A DNA stretch of 64,000 nt from Microcystis panniformis FACHB-1757 (GCF_001264245.1 NZ_CP011339.1:3348001-3412000), one strand, 5' to 3'. Positions 7,147 to 15,791 are shown, numbered from the stretch's first letter. A program made the numbers and translations. The notes: generated by a model from the letters alone, not told the origin.

Positions 7147-7808
7147 TGAAATGGATTTACACTCTAGCCGCCATTGCCTTCGCTGTCAAAATGGTAATTA
7201 TTCCCAATACTGCTTCCTCTGTATCATCCTTAGAAATTGTTAAATCCCTGGTGGACGACGGTGGTGTTCCTAATGCGGTTTCGGTAGTGATTTTTCGTAA
7301 TCGTCTCTACGATACCATCTATGAAGTGGTTGTTTTTACCATTGCCATTATGGGGGCAAATTTTCTTTTAGCCACCGAAAAACCCGCCAGTAAAATCCAT
7401 CAATTTACCGACCAACCTTCAATTATTTTAGCCCGTTTAGGGGCAACAATTACCGCTTTAGTGGGCATTGAATTAGCTATCCGCGGACATTTAAGTCCGG
7501 GGGGAGGTTTTGCCGCCGGAGTCGCCGGAGGTACGGCAATTGGTTTAATAGCAATTACCTCGTCTCCCGAATGGATGCAAGCAATTTATCGCCGTTGGCA
7601 AGCGGCAACATGGGAGAAAATTTCCGTCTTAGTTTTTATTGTTTTGGCTGCCATTACTCTCTCAGGATTTGAGTTACCCCACGGGGAATTAGGTGCGCTA
7701 TTTAGTGGCGGCATTTTACCGATACTAAATATTTTAGTCGCCGTTAAAGTAGCTTTAGGTTCCTGGGCAGTAATCCTCGTTTTTATCCGCTATCGCGGTT
7801 TATTGTGA
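7146..7808 (+). CDS. mrpB: Mrp antiporter subunit B (MnhB)
   Basis: This 220-residue membrane protein carries GHLSPGGGFAAGVAGGTAIG, the glycine-rich signature of MnhB, followed by GFELPHGELGALFSGGILP. An extra N-terminal region (about residues 1-90) with two helices resembles the MbhE-like piece of MrpA. It is the last gene of the operon, joined to the previous one by a TAATG overlap. No clear terminator follows in 7809-7971. Confidence 0.85.
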   Translation: MKWIYTLAAIAFAVKMVIIPNTASSVSSLEIVKSLVDDGGVPNAVSVVIFRNRLYDTIYEVVVFTIAIMGANFLLATEKPASKIHQFTDQPSIILARLGATITALVGIELAIRGHLSPGGGFAAGVAGGTAIGLIAITSSPEWMQAIYRRWQAATWEKISVLVFIVLAAITLSGFELPHGELGALFSGGILPILNILVAVKVALGSWAVILVFIRYRGLL

Positions 7809-7971
7809 GAGGTTAATATCTATATCTATAGCTTTAGGTCAAAACTGGGGATTAACCGATGAGCATAACATGACTTGATGGTTGAAAAAATGCTATAGTA
7901 ATTTTGTTGCCCTCCTCAAGAATCAATAGGCATCTAATGATTCTGCTAAAAGAACTCCCGAGGTAAAAATT

Positions 7972-10071
7972 ATGGTTAACGTTATTCGCGGTTCTTCAGC
8001 TAAACCTGTATCTTCTCAAAGATTAGCTAAATATTTTGAGGAAAGAACAGATATAGAGGGAACATTGTATATCGGCTATCCTATTATTGGAACTCCCCAA
8101 GGAGGATATCAAATTGATGCTCTATTAGTCTCTCGTCAGCAAGGGGTTATTATTTTTAATATTGATGAGGGAAAAAATTATGATTTGGATATTGAAGGCA
8201 CTCAAGACGAGAGCATAACCAAGTTAGAAGCAAAACTGCTGTCTTATAAAGAGCTTGTTCAAAAAAGAAAGCTAATAGTTAACATTTCTGTAGCCACCTA
8301 TGCACCGATTTGGAATAATTATCCAGAAGGAATTAACCCAGAGGAATATCCTGTTCTTATTAAAGATAAAGATCTTGATGATTTTATCAAGAAATGTCAA
8401 GGCAATGATTCTGAATATTTCGAGAAAGTCAACTCAGTTATACAAGCTGTTACAACCATTAGAAAAAAAGACGCTCGCAGTTATGTTGTTAAACCAGATT
8501 CTAGGGGAGCAAAGTTAAAAAAATTAGAAGATTCTATCGCTAATCTTGATGAAACTCAAAATAAGGCTGTTTTAGAAACCACTAAAGGTGTACAAAGAAT
8601 TAGAGGTTTAGCAGGTTCGGGAAAAACAATTGTCTTAGCGCTGAAAGTAGCTTATCTTCATGCAACTCATCCCGATTGGAATATTGCTGTTACCTTCTAT
8701 ACACGCTCGTTAAAGGATCAATACAAAGATTTAATTACTCGGTTTAGTTATGAGCATAAAAATTCCGAACCAGACTGGGAAAAAGTAAAAATTATTCACG
8801 CTTGGGGAAGTCCTGAGATAGAAGGAATTTATTATGAGCTATGTAAACGACATAATATTGAATATTTAGATTTTAGTCAAGCAAACAACCTAACATATTT
8901 GTTGAATGAAGACCCTTTTGAGTTTGTCTGTCAAAAAGCCTTGCGAGAGATTAAAAATTTTCATCAATATTATGATGTTATTTTAATTGATGAAGCTCAA
9001 GATTTTCCTCAAGACTTCTTAAGACTCTGCTATGAAATCTTGAAAGATGATAAACGTTTAGTTTATGCCTATGATGAGTTGCAAAGCTTAAATAGTAAAG
9101 TCATGGATTCTCCCGAAGTTATTTTTGGAAATGATAACCATGGTAATCCTAGAGTTAAATTGGAGAATTTACCCAGCGAACCCCAACAAGATGTAGTTTT
9201 AAATACTTGTTACAGAAATTCTCGTCCTATTCTTTCCTCTGCTCATGCTCTAGGTTTTGGAGTTTATTATCCACAGGGACTAATTCAAATGTTTGATAAT
9301 CGTCAATTATGGCAAGATATTGGTTATGAGGTTGAAGAAGGAGAATTAAAATCAGGAGAATTTGTTAAACTGATTAGAACCCCCAAAACCAGTCCTAAAT
9401 TCCTTGAAGAACATTCTTCTATCGATGATATTATCAACTTTAAATCTTTCGATAACAATCAGGAGCAATTTGAATGGCTAGTGGAACAAATTGCCAAGAA
9501 TCTCAAGGAAGATGAATTAAGATGCCAAGATATTATGGTTATCCATCCAATACCTAAAAATGCTCGCAACGTTTTTGGAAAAGCTAGAGAAATGTTATTT
9601 ACAAAAAATATTAATTCTCATTTAGCAGGTAGCACATCTTCTCCCGATGAGTTTTTTCAAGAAAACTCGATTGCTTTTACACAGATTTATCGTGCAAAAG
9701 GCAATGAAGCGGCAATGGTTTATTTCATTAACGCTCAAGAATGTTTATCTGGTTCACAAATTGCTAGTAACCGCAATATTTTATTTACAGCGATGACTAG
9801 AAGTAAAGCTTGGTTAAGAGTTATTGGTTATGGAGCAAATATGCCAGCTTTAGAGAGGGAATTTCAGGAAATTAAATCGAGAAATTTTGCTCTTGAGTTT
9901 ACCTATCCAACCCCCGAAGAACTTCAACAAATGAAGAAGGTTTATCGAGATACTCTTAATACCAAGAGATATAAAAATGACAGGGAAAAGCAAGAATTAA
10001 TTGCCAAGTTAAAAAGTATAGAATTTTCATCAGATGAAAAAAACGAAATTATCAAAATATTCCAAGAATAG
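7972..10071 (+). CDS. Superfamily I (UvrD/Rep-like) helicase with NERD-like N-terminus
   Basis: A 699-residue protein. Residues 25-70 (TDIEGTLYIGYPIIG and GGYQIDALLVSRQQGVIIFNI) look like a NERD or PD-(D/E)xK nuclease-like fold, but the final E-x-K is replaced by N-I-D, so nuclease activity is doubtful. The helicase part has Walker A GLAGSGKT at 212-219, Walker B with DEAQ at 340-343, a CYRNSRPIL segment and the late motif NRNILFTAMTRSKAWLRV. GAGGT stands 10 nt upstream of the ATG. The next gene, DUF2290, starts 8 nt after its stop, so they form a two-gene unit. Such pairs look like mobile anti-phage or DNA-conflict modules; this role is inference. Confidence 0.85.
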   Translation: MVNVIRGSSAKPVSSQRLAKYFEERTDIEGTLYIGYPIIGTPQGGYQIDALLVSRQQGVIIFNIDEGKNYDLDIEGTQDESITKLEAKLLSYKELVQKRKLIVNISVATYAPIWNNYPEGINPEEYPVLIKDKDLDDFIKKCQGNDSEYFEKVNSVIQAVTTIRKKDARSYVVKPDSRGAKLKKLEDSIANLDETQNKAVLETTKGVQRIRGLAGSGKTIVLALKVAYLHATHPDWNIAVTFYTRSLKDQYKDLITRFSYEHKNSEPDWEKVKIIHAWGSPEIEGIYYELCKRHNIEYLDFSQANNLTYLLNEDPFEFVCQKALREIKNFHQYYDVILIDEAQDFPQDFLRLCYEILKDDKRLVYAYDELQSLNSKVMDSPEVIFGNDNHGNPRVKLENLPSEPQQDVVLNTCYRNSRPILSSAHALGFGVYYPQGLIQMFDNRQLWQDIGYEVEEGELKSGEFVKLIRTPKTSPKFLEEHSSIDDIINFKSFDNNQEQFEWLVEQIAKNLKEDELRCQDIMVIHPIPKNARNVFGKAREMLFTKNINSHLAGSTSSPDEFFQENSIAFTQIYRAKGNEAAMVYFINAQECLSGSQIASNRNILFTAMTRSKAWLRVIGYGANMPALEREFQEIKSRNFALEFTYPTPEELQQMKKVYRDTLNTKRYKNDREKQELIAKLKSIEFSSDEKNEIIKIFQE

Positions 10072-10078
10072 TTAAGAA

Positions 10079-10618
10079 ATGCTTAATGTTCAGAATATCT
10101 TTAAAGATGTTAAAAATTTAACGGCTAAATTGATAGAAGTAGGATTATCAAGTCAGCAGAACTTTCCGACTTTGAATAAATTGAGTCAAAATATTTCTGA
10201 GATTAGCTATGCCAATAGTTCCGACTTATCCATTGCCCTAAAAAATGTTGCCTATCAAGATATTTATGATGAGCTTGATCGCGGGAAGAATTATAATATT
10301 AAAATGATTGATGGAGCCTTGATTCAATTACTTTATCGCTTCCAAGGATCGCAGTTATTATCCCATAGACTAGCTTTCTTCTCATCCCCTTATTTAGAAT
10401 CTTTTCAAAATGAGCCAGAACTATATGAAGAAGACGAGATATTTGCCGATATTATCGCCAAAAATATTGTAGCTGTACCGATTAGATTTGATTACGATCC
10501 TGATAATTTTCAAGAGATTCATCACCCCAGATGTCATCTCACCCTAGGACAATTCAAAAACTGCCGAATTCCAGTGTCCTCCCCTTTAACACCCAGCATA
10601 TTTATTGCTTTTATCCTT
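10079..10618 (+). pseudogene. DUF2290 protein, 5' part, interrupted by a TnpB element
   Basis: The first 180 codons encode MLNVQNIFKDVKNLTAKLIE up to HPRCHLTLGQFKNCRIPVSS and PLTPSIFIAFIL. The HPxxHLTLGQxxNCRIPVSSPLTP stretch is the signature I associate with DUF2290. After codon 180 the frame runs into the end of an insertion element and stops at 10664-10666. The rest of the gene resumes at 12275. The two parts join in frame. The gene follows the helicase after 8 nt. DUF2290 has no established function. Confidence 0.82.
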
Positions 10619-10760
10619 CTTGACATACTCCCACCGTCAAGCTACGCTGTGACGGGGGATTCTTGACCTATCACTATCGGAAATTCCTTGTTCAACGAGA
10701 CAGCTTAGATTCTCAATGTCTCCATTAAGAATCCAGAGGCCGGACTCTCCCAAGGCGTTT
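10619..10760 (-). ncRNA. Probable omega (reRNA) guide RNA of TnpB
   Basis: In this family the guide RNA overlaps the 3' end of tnpB and extends past the right end into flanking DNA. The minus strand has a GC-rich hairpin (CCGTCA/TGACGG, 10634-10655) followed by GTGGGAGTATGTCAAG at the boundary, after which the DUF2290 sequence would serve as guide (from 10618 downward). The 5' end of the RNA cannot be placed from sequence alone. Confidence 0.5.
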
Positions 10761-11923
10761 GGGTCGGTTTCTGTTTGCCCAACAGTACCGTTGAGATGAT
10801 TTCCCAAATATTGCAACCCTTTTTTAAGAATATTTATTGCTGCATTATGATCCCTATCTAAGACTGTTTTACAATTGGGGCATTGATGAGTTCTAGTGCT
10901 TAATGTTTTTTGAACTCTCGTCCCACAAACTGAACAATCTTGGCTAGTGAAATGGGGAGGAACAGCAACACAAACAATCCGATAAATCTTGGCAAAATAA
11001 TTCAACCATTCAGTGAATTGATACCAAGAAGCATCACTAATCGACTTGGCAAGCTTACGGTTTTTGACTAAGTTTCTTACCTTTAAAGCCTCATAGACTA
11101 CCAGATCATTAGACTGGACTAACGCCAAAGCGTCTTTAATTGCTTTGTCTTTACGTTGTCTTGATACTTTCAAGTGAAGTTTAGCTACTTTTATCCGTTG
11201 CTTGTGATAGTTTTTAGACTGTTTCTTTCCTTGACGAAACTTTTTGGATAATCTCCTTTGTGCTTTTTTCAGTCGTTTTTCTGACTTTCTTAAATAACGT
11301 GGATTCTCTACAGTATTGCCTTGGGCATCGGTATAAAATTCCTTTAACCCTAAGTCAATTCCTGTTATTTGTCCCGTTGGTTTATGGTATTCTTGCCGTT
11401 CTACGTCAATCAAAAACTGGCAATAATAACCGTCAGCACGTCTAACAACTCTTACCCGTTTAATCTGTTGTTCTGAATAATAAACTAATGTCTTTTGACT
11501 ACACCATAAATCAAATTCTCCTGCTTTAAAGCCATCGGTAAATCTGATTTTACGTCGGTCATCAGATAGTTTGTAGCCCGTTAATTTGTATTCAACAGAA
11601 CGACTATGCTTTTTAAATCGGGGAAAACCCTTTTTACCTGGTATCTTGGCATGACAATTATGATAAAATCGACTAATTGATTGCCAGGCTCTATCAGCAG
11701 CCGATTGACGAGCTTGAGAGTTTAATTTATTTACCCATGGTGTCTCTTTATTGTCTGCTAGTACAGCACAAAGCTTTTGAAGATCATTACGGGTTGTCCC
11801 CTTATTGTCCATCCAATAACGAACACAAGAGTTACGTACAAACTGAGAAGTTCTAATAGCTTCATCAAGTTTTTGGTATTGTTCTGGTGTCCCGTTTTTT
11901 AACTTGGCTTCTACGACTAGCAT
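10637..11923 (-). CDS. tnpB: TnpB, RNA-guided nuclease of an IS605-type element
   Basis: This 428-residue protein has the RuvC-like catalytic set: Asp190 in GIDLGLKEF, Glu278 in VVYEALKV and Asp358 in LDRDHNAAINIL. A zinc ribbon lies at Cys330, Cys333, Cys348 and Cys351 (CSVCGTR and CPNC). The N-terminal helix-turn-helix-like region and central RNA-binding part are complete, so it appears intact. TnpB is known to cut DNA next to a short adjacent motif, guided by an RNA made from the element's right end. No transposase tnpA accompanies it, so transposition would need one in trans. Confidence 0.93.
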   Translation of the reverse strand: MLVVEAKLKNGTPEQYQKLDEAIRTSQFVRNSCVRYWMDNKGTTRNDLQKLCAVLADNKETPWVNKLNSQARQSAADRAWQSISRFYHNCHAKIPGKKGFPRFKKHSRSVEYKLTGYKLSDDRRKIRFTDGFKAGEFDLWCSQKTLVYYSEQQIKRVRVVRRADGYYCQFLIDVERQEYHKPTGQITGIDLGLKEFYTDAQGNTVENPRYLRKSEKRLKKAQRRLSKKFRQGKKQSKNYHKQRIKVAKLHLKVSRQRKDKAIKDALALVQSNDLVVYEALKVRNLVKNRKLAKSISDASWYQFTEWLNYFAKIYRIVCVAVPPHFTSQDCSVCGTRVQKTLSTRTHQCPNCKTVLDRDHNAAINILKKGLQYLGNHLNGTVGQTETDPNALGESGLWILNGDIENLSCLVEQGISDSDRSRIPRHSVA

Positions 11924-12038
11924 TGATTAATCCTCGACCATTGGATAGTTTAATTATAACACAGTTTACCCACAGATGGTAGTATTAAAATCGTGCTTCG
12001 CAGTTAATATCCTGGTCGGATTTCATCCCCCGCAAAGG

Positions 12039-12236
12039 TGAGTAAGTACCTAAGCAAAATTAATTACACATCTAAGCCACTACTCCGTCAGACTTCTGGT
12101 GTGAGGAAACAGTGAACTGAAAACTCAAATCCGATCCCTAATAGCTGTCTCCCTTCTCCCGTCTCCCGTCTCCTGTCTCGGAGTCTCCTGTCTCCTGTCT
12201 CGACTAGGAAATTAATTTTGCACGACTACTTATCTT
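12039..12236. mobile_element. MITE of about 200 bp with TAAGTA-N5-GCAAAATTAAT ends
   Basis: The left end reads TAAGTACCTAAGCAAAATTAAT (in part) and the right end is its imperfect complement ATTAATTTTGCACGACTACTTA; both have TAAGTA, five variable bases and GCAAAATTAAT. It lies inside an inverted repeat (12016-12033 with 12250-12267) that would otherwise form the left-end hairpin of the TnpB element. The interior is simple repeats of the GTCTCCTGTCTCC type and holds no gene. Confidence 0.6.
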
Positions 12237-12274
12237 GTCGAAAAATCTAGCGGGGGCATTCATCCGACATTTTA

Positions 12275-12406
12275 GGTAACTTTTACAATACAGCCTATCA
12301 TCTATATTCCGAGCAGATCAATTTTAACAATCAGCGATTTCCAGAAACCATAACTGAAATAAAAACAAATATACTACATTTTGCCATTAAATCTCCCTCT
12401 CTATAG
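12275..12406 (+). pseudogene. DUF2290 protein, 3' part
   Basis: In the frame that follows on from codon 180 of the 5' part, this piece reads GNFYNTAYHLYSEQINFNN and then QRFPETITEIKTNILHFAI, ending at TAG 12404-12406. It has no start codon of its own. Joined to 10079-10618 it gives a 223-residue protein, the usual length for DUF2290. Confidence 0.78.
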
Positions 12407-12467
12407 TCCCTATCGGATTTACCCTCATACAGTTCAGCAAAACCTCGAAATTTTTTCTTAAAAAAGC

Positions 12468-12497
12468 TTGACAAAATCCCTCAACTTGACTTATACT
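12468..12497 (+). promoter_or_regulatory. Sigma70-like promoter without an obvious gene
   Basis: TTGACA at 12468-12473 and TATACT at 12492-12497 are 18 nt apart. A second TATAAT lies at 12504-12509. No plus-strand gene follows; transcription would run into the hairpin at 12555-12582 and then antisense to the 3' end of the polyferredoxin gene. It could drive a short RNA or be a relic. Confidence 0.4.
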
Positions 12498-12554
12498 TTC
12501 TAGTATAATGGTAATCCGTGCCTGCCTGCGAACAGCTATTTTTTGAGAGAATTA

Positions 12555-12582
12555 AAGGAGTCAGGGAAAATAAAGACTCCTT
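12555..12582. terminator. Perfect 8-bp hairpin downstream of the polyferredoxin gene
   Basis: AAGGAGTC at 12555-12562 and GACTCCTT at 12575-12582 form a perfect stem with a 12-nt A-rich loop, 14 nt past the stop of the minus-strand gene. It lacks a long T run, so termination is uncertain. Confidence 0.4.
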
Positions 12583-12595
12583 AACTGAAGACAGT

Positions 12596-14767
12596 TTATT
12601 TGTGGAATTGGTGCAGTAGATCGCGAAATTCCTGAAAACTAATCTGATGATCGCGACCAGTATCGGCCTGCTGTAACATAGCTTCGATTTCCTTGTCTGT
12701 CACCCCTGGTTCGATCGCCTGAAGATAAGCTTTTAACTCCTCAAGGCTAATTTGTCCCGAACCATCACTATCAAATAGCTGGAATCTTTCCAATAAAATT
12801 CTTTCCTGTTGATCACGATCGCTGTCACTACTAAAAGATAGACGATCAAAGACCTGAAAAGCGCGGGCGATATTTCGCCATAATTGACGGGCCAGAGGAC
12901 GATGGAGAATCGTTTCCTCCTCCTGACCAGTAACTCCGTACTGGCGACGCAAAGACTCGACAGTTTCCGTTTCTGCGGCCGGCAATTCCGTCAATAAATG
13001 CTCGATCGCCTCCCTGGAACTCTTACCGGTTAACACTTCCAGCAATTCCGATCCCACCTGGCGATCGGGGTCTTTTTTCCAAGTCACCAACAAACTTTCC
13101 AACAAAGCATCGCGGTAACTCTGCAAACGCAACCAATCCTCGCGACTATACTGCTTGTCCGGATCGAGAAGTTCGGCCGATTCCACACCCAACTCCGTTA
13201 GAATTGCCTGATGTTCGGCCTCGGTAATCGTCAACTCTAAGCGCATTTGTTCTAGGATTTCGAGGCTGTGGCCGAAGTCAGTATATCCCTCCTCCAAAGC
13301 CTCTTTTAACAAGGCTTTATAGGCTTTTAAACACTTCTGGTGTGTGAAATCCGGCAGTATCTTGGCTAACACATACACCTCATCCGCATCCAAAGCTTCC
13401 AGCGATCGCCGATCGAGATATTTAGCAGTATCGAGACCCAGTTTACCCAACTGTTTACGCAATCTTCCCGCGAGTCCTTCCCGTTGGTAAAGACCCGGAT
13501 TCCTTGTCCAAGTGCGATATAACCATAAACTACTCAAAACAGCCGGTAAAATATCAGCGAAATAATACCAAAATTTTGGCAAAAGATTAATAAAAGGACG
13601 ACCAGCGAAAATAAAGAAGAAATTGAAAATCAGAAAAGTTCCGACAGTAAAGACGCGGTGACGGATAATTTCTGTAGTTAAAGGCGACTTTTTGCGAATT
13701 CTATCGACTTTGTAGGCATTTTCAACTTTTTTACCGAGAAAGTAACCCAAAAAAGTGCAGATTGCCAAAGTTAAGGGGACAGCTACCAGCTTCGGAATCG
13801 CAATTGCCTGACCAGCAAGATAAAAACCCGGTTGAAAGAGGGATTCTAGTTGATTTTCTTCGTGCGCCCAAGCTCCAGAGAAATAATAGTCCCAATTGCC
13901 AGCATAGAGATAATAATAGATAACATAGCCAAAAACTAAGCCAAAATAACCGTAATAAAGCCATTGGCGATCTCTGTTGGTTATCCCATCCCAATAGGCT
14001 CTTTCCGCATCGATATCGATACAGGGACTCTGACAGGCAACACAGGCACTTTGTTCGCTACCATCTTCATGGACAATACGACACATAGATTGAGTAATCC
14101 CACCGCGACTGTCTTCATGAGCGGTGCTATTCAGTAAACCCCTCGGTTCACAGTAAATCCTTTCCACTGGACTCATGGGACAGAAATAGTTACACCAAGA
14201 TTTGCCCCCATACCAATAACCCACAAAGATCGCCACTAGAATAGTAAAGATTAAAAAGCTACCCAAGACTAAGCGATCGGAATTATCAAAGAGAATCCGT
14301 CCGCATAAACCCAAAAATAACAGACTTAATTGTAGATAGAGATAATTCCGGGCTAACCAAGAGTTTTTCGGCACTTTATAGATTTCATAGCGGACTTTCC
14401 CCGATTTATCGGTGTATTTTTTCTGACGCTGTTTACCCAAAGCGCGCGGTATTTGAGAAAGAAAGGATAAAGGACAGATACGCCGCCAGAGTTCGTGACC
14501 GAATACTAATAAGATAAAAATGCTACTAGGAACCACTATTCCCCAAAAAATCGGCGCACCTAACTGATAGGAGGATTGGGGTAAGCAAACTCCCTGCACT
14601 TTAATGCACAGATCGGGATCAACTCTCAGGGGACTAGAAAGATTATTAGAATCGGTTAATTTTGCCGAAATAGGGTCAAAAAATAGAGAAAATATCAGAA
14701 TTAACCAAGCGATGGTCAGAACCCATCGCAGATAGTGCATCGAGCGTTCGGGAATTTTTGCAAACAT
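12596..14767 (-). CDS. NosR/RdxA-like polyferredoxin membrane protein with C-terminal EF-hands
   Basis: This 723-residue protein has N-terminal membrane helices, then WCNYFCPMSPVERIYC (about residue 191) and CVACQSPCID (about 241), cysteine motifs of the NosR/NirI/RdxA polyferredoxin type that bind 4Fe-4S clusters. More helices follow to about residue 410. The last 300 residues are soluble and end in a canonical EF-hand loop DSDGSGQISLEE (666-677) and a weaker one DTGRDHQISFQE (702-713). It may pass electrons through the membrane under calcium control; no partner gene is adjacent. Electron donor and acceptor are unknown. Confidence 0.8.
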   Translation of the reverse strand: MFAKIPERSMHYLRWVLTIAWLILIFSLFFDPISAKLTDSNNLSSPLRVDPDLCIKVQGVCLPQSSYQLGAPIFWGIVVPSSIFILLVFGHELWRRICPLSFLSQIPRALGKQRQKKYTDKSGKVRYEIYKVPKNSWLARNYLYLQLSLLFLGLCGRILFDNSDRLVLGSFLIFTILVAIFVGYWYGGKSWCNYFCPMSPVERIYCEPRGLLNSTAHEDSRGGITQSMCRIVHEDGSEQSACVACQSPCIDIDAERAYWDGITNRDRQWLYYGYFGLVFGYVIYYYLYAGNWDYYFSGAWAHEENQLESLFQPGFYLAGQAIAIPKLVAVPLTLAICTFLGYFLGKKVENAYKVDRIRKKSPLTTEIIRHRVFTVGTFLIFNFFFIFAGRPFINLLPKFWYYFADILPAVLSSLWLYRTWTRNPGLYQREGLAGRLRKQLGKLGLDTAKYLDRRSLEALDADEVYVLAKILPDFTHQKCLKAYKALLKEALEEGYTDFGHSLEILEQMRLELTITEAEHQAILTELGVESAELLDPDKQYSREDWLRLQSYRDALLESLLVTWKKDPDRQVGSELLEVLTGKSSREAIEHLLTELPAAETETVESLRRQYGVTGQEEETILHRPLARQLWRNIARAFQVFDRLSFSSDSDRDQQERILLERFQLFDSDGSGQISLEELKAYLQAIEPGVTDKEIEAMLQQADTGRDHQISFQEFRDLLHQFHK

Positions 14768-15135
14768 ATATCTGAGTCAAGTCGTTTTGCTAAATTAATA
14801 TCCAAGTTTTCAATCGATCATTCGGGAATTTGTGCAAGAATAAATCTGAGTAGTGATGTAGAAGCGACTTTTAAGGGAGATAGGAGTCTAATCCTCGAAT
14901 TATCAAGCTTTTCCTTTAATAGCGGCGAAAAACTCTTCTTTTTGATAGACTAATCTTACCTTTTTCTACCCCCGAGGAAATTCCCCTTCCGGCAGCAGAA
15001 TGCGGCCTTGACAAATTAACAGTGATCCGGTAGATGTAGGGAGATTGTCTTAAAATAATATCTACGGTGTTAATATCACTAAACTAGAACATTAAAGAGC
15101 GCATTAGCTTAATTCTTCTCAAAAGTTAAAATTCT
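14768..15135. other. Intergenic region between polyferredoxin gene and lepB
   Basis: No gene seen in these 368 bp. ATTCGGGAATTTGTGCAAGA with AATAAATCTGAG (14820-14851) is an imperfect copy of the DNA around the polyferredoxin start (14747-14778, TTCGGGAATTTTTGCAAACA). The part after 15040 is A/T-rich and should hold the lepB promoter, but no clear consensus stands out. Confidence 0.5.
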
Positions 15136-15738
15136 ATGGCTGAAAGCTTGAACCATAAATCCGAAAAACCTTCTCCTCCTCCCGTCCCCCAAGAAAATCC
15201 TTGGCTAGAAGCAGTTAAAACCATTGTCACGGCTGGAATTTTGGCCTTTGGCATCCGCACTTTTGTGGCCGAGGCCCGTTATATTCCCTCTTCTTCCATG
15301 GAACCCACTCTCCAGATTAACGATCGCCTAATTATCGAGAAAGTTAGCTATCATTTTCATAAGCCAGAACGGGGTGATATCGTGGTTTTTAGTCCGACAG
15401 CCGCCCTGAAAGCTCAAAATTTTCAGGATGCTTTTATTAAACGGGTGATTGGACTGCCGGGGGATAAGGTGGAAGTCAAAAACGGTCTAGTTCACGTCAA
15501 CGGTAAAGTTTTAGCGGAAAAGTATATCGCCGAAGAACCTAATTATACTTTCGGACCGGTGACAGTTCCCCCCGATCAATATTTGGTTTTGGGCGATAAT
15601 CGCAATAATAGTTATGATTCCCACGCTTGGGGCTTCGTTCCTCGGGAAAACTTAATCGGTCGCGCTGTGGTGCGTTTTTGGCCCTTCAATCGTCTGGGAG
15701 GACTTGACAACCCCGACGCTGCCACAAATCAGAATTAA
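15136..15738 (+). CDS. lepB: Signal peptidase I
   Basis: This 200-residue protein removes signal peptides from exported proteins. It has a single N-terminal membrane helix (about residues 24-42), the catalytic Ser54 in IPSSSMEPTL, the general base Lys102 in FIKRVIGLPGDKVEV, and the conserved VLGDNRNNSYDSHAWGFV block. The short length with one membrane helix is normal for cyanobacteria. The ATG at 15136 follows an A-rich leader without a strong ribosome site. The gene converges on prs, and a shared hairpin lies between them. Confidence 0.95.
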   Translation: MAESLNHKSEKPSPPPVPQENPWLEAVKTIVTAGILAFGIRTFVAEARYIPSSSMEPTLQINDRLIIEKVSYHFHKPERGDIVVFSPTAALKAQNFQDAFIKRVIGLPGDKVEVKNGLVHVNGKVLAEKYIAEEPNYTFGPVTVPPDQYLVLGDNRNNSYDSHAWGFVPRENLIGRAVVRFWPFNRLGGLDNPDAATNQN

Positions 15739-15762
15739 CGTCAAGAAAATCAATATAAAAAT

Positions 15763-15782
15763 TCCCCCTAAAACTAGGGGGA
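15763..15782. terminator. Bidirectional terminator between lepB and prs
   Basis: TCCCCCTA (15763-15770), loop AAAC, TAGGGGGA (15775-15782): a perfect 8-bp GC-rich stem between two convergent genes, with A/T-rich sequence on the lepB side. Confidence 0.7.
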
Positions 15783-15791
15783 TTCGGCCAT

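Larger units (their letters stand above)
10619..12274 (-). mobile_element. IS200/IS605-type element carrying only tnpB
   Basis: The element interrupts the DUF2290 gene. Removing 10619-12274 joins ATC CTT (10613-10618) to GGT AAC TTT TAC (12275 on), which restores the reading frame as FIL-GNFYN with no duplicated target, as expected for this family. On the minus strand the 5' flank would be GTTACC. The right end (10619-10660) holds a CCGTCA/TGACGG hairpin; the left end has a GC-rich inverted repeat (12016-12033 and 12250-12267) split by a MITE. No tnpA is present. Exact ends are my inference from the frame. Confidence 0.78.
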
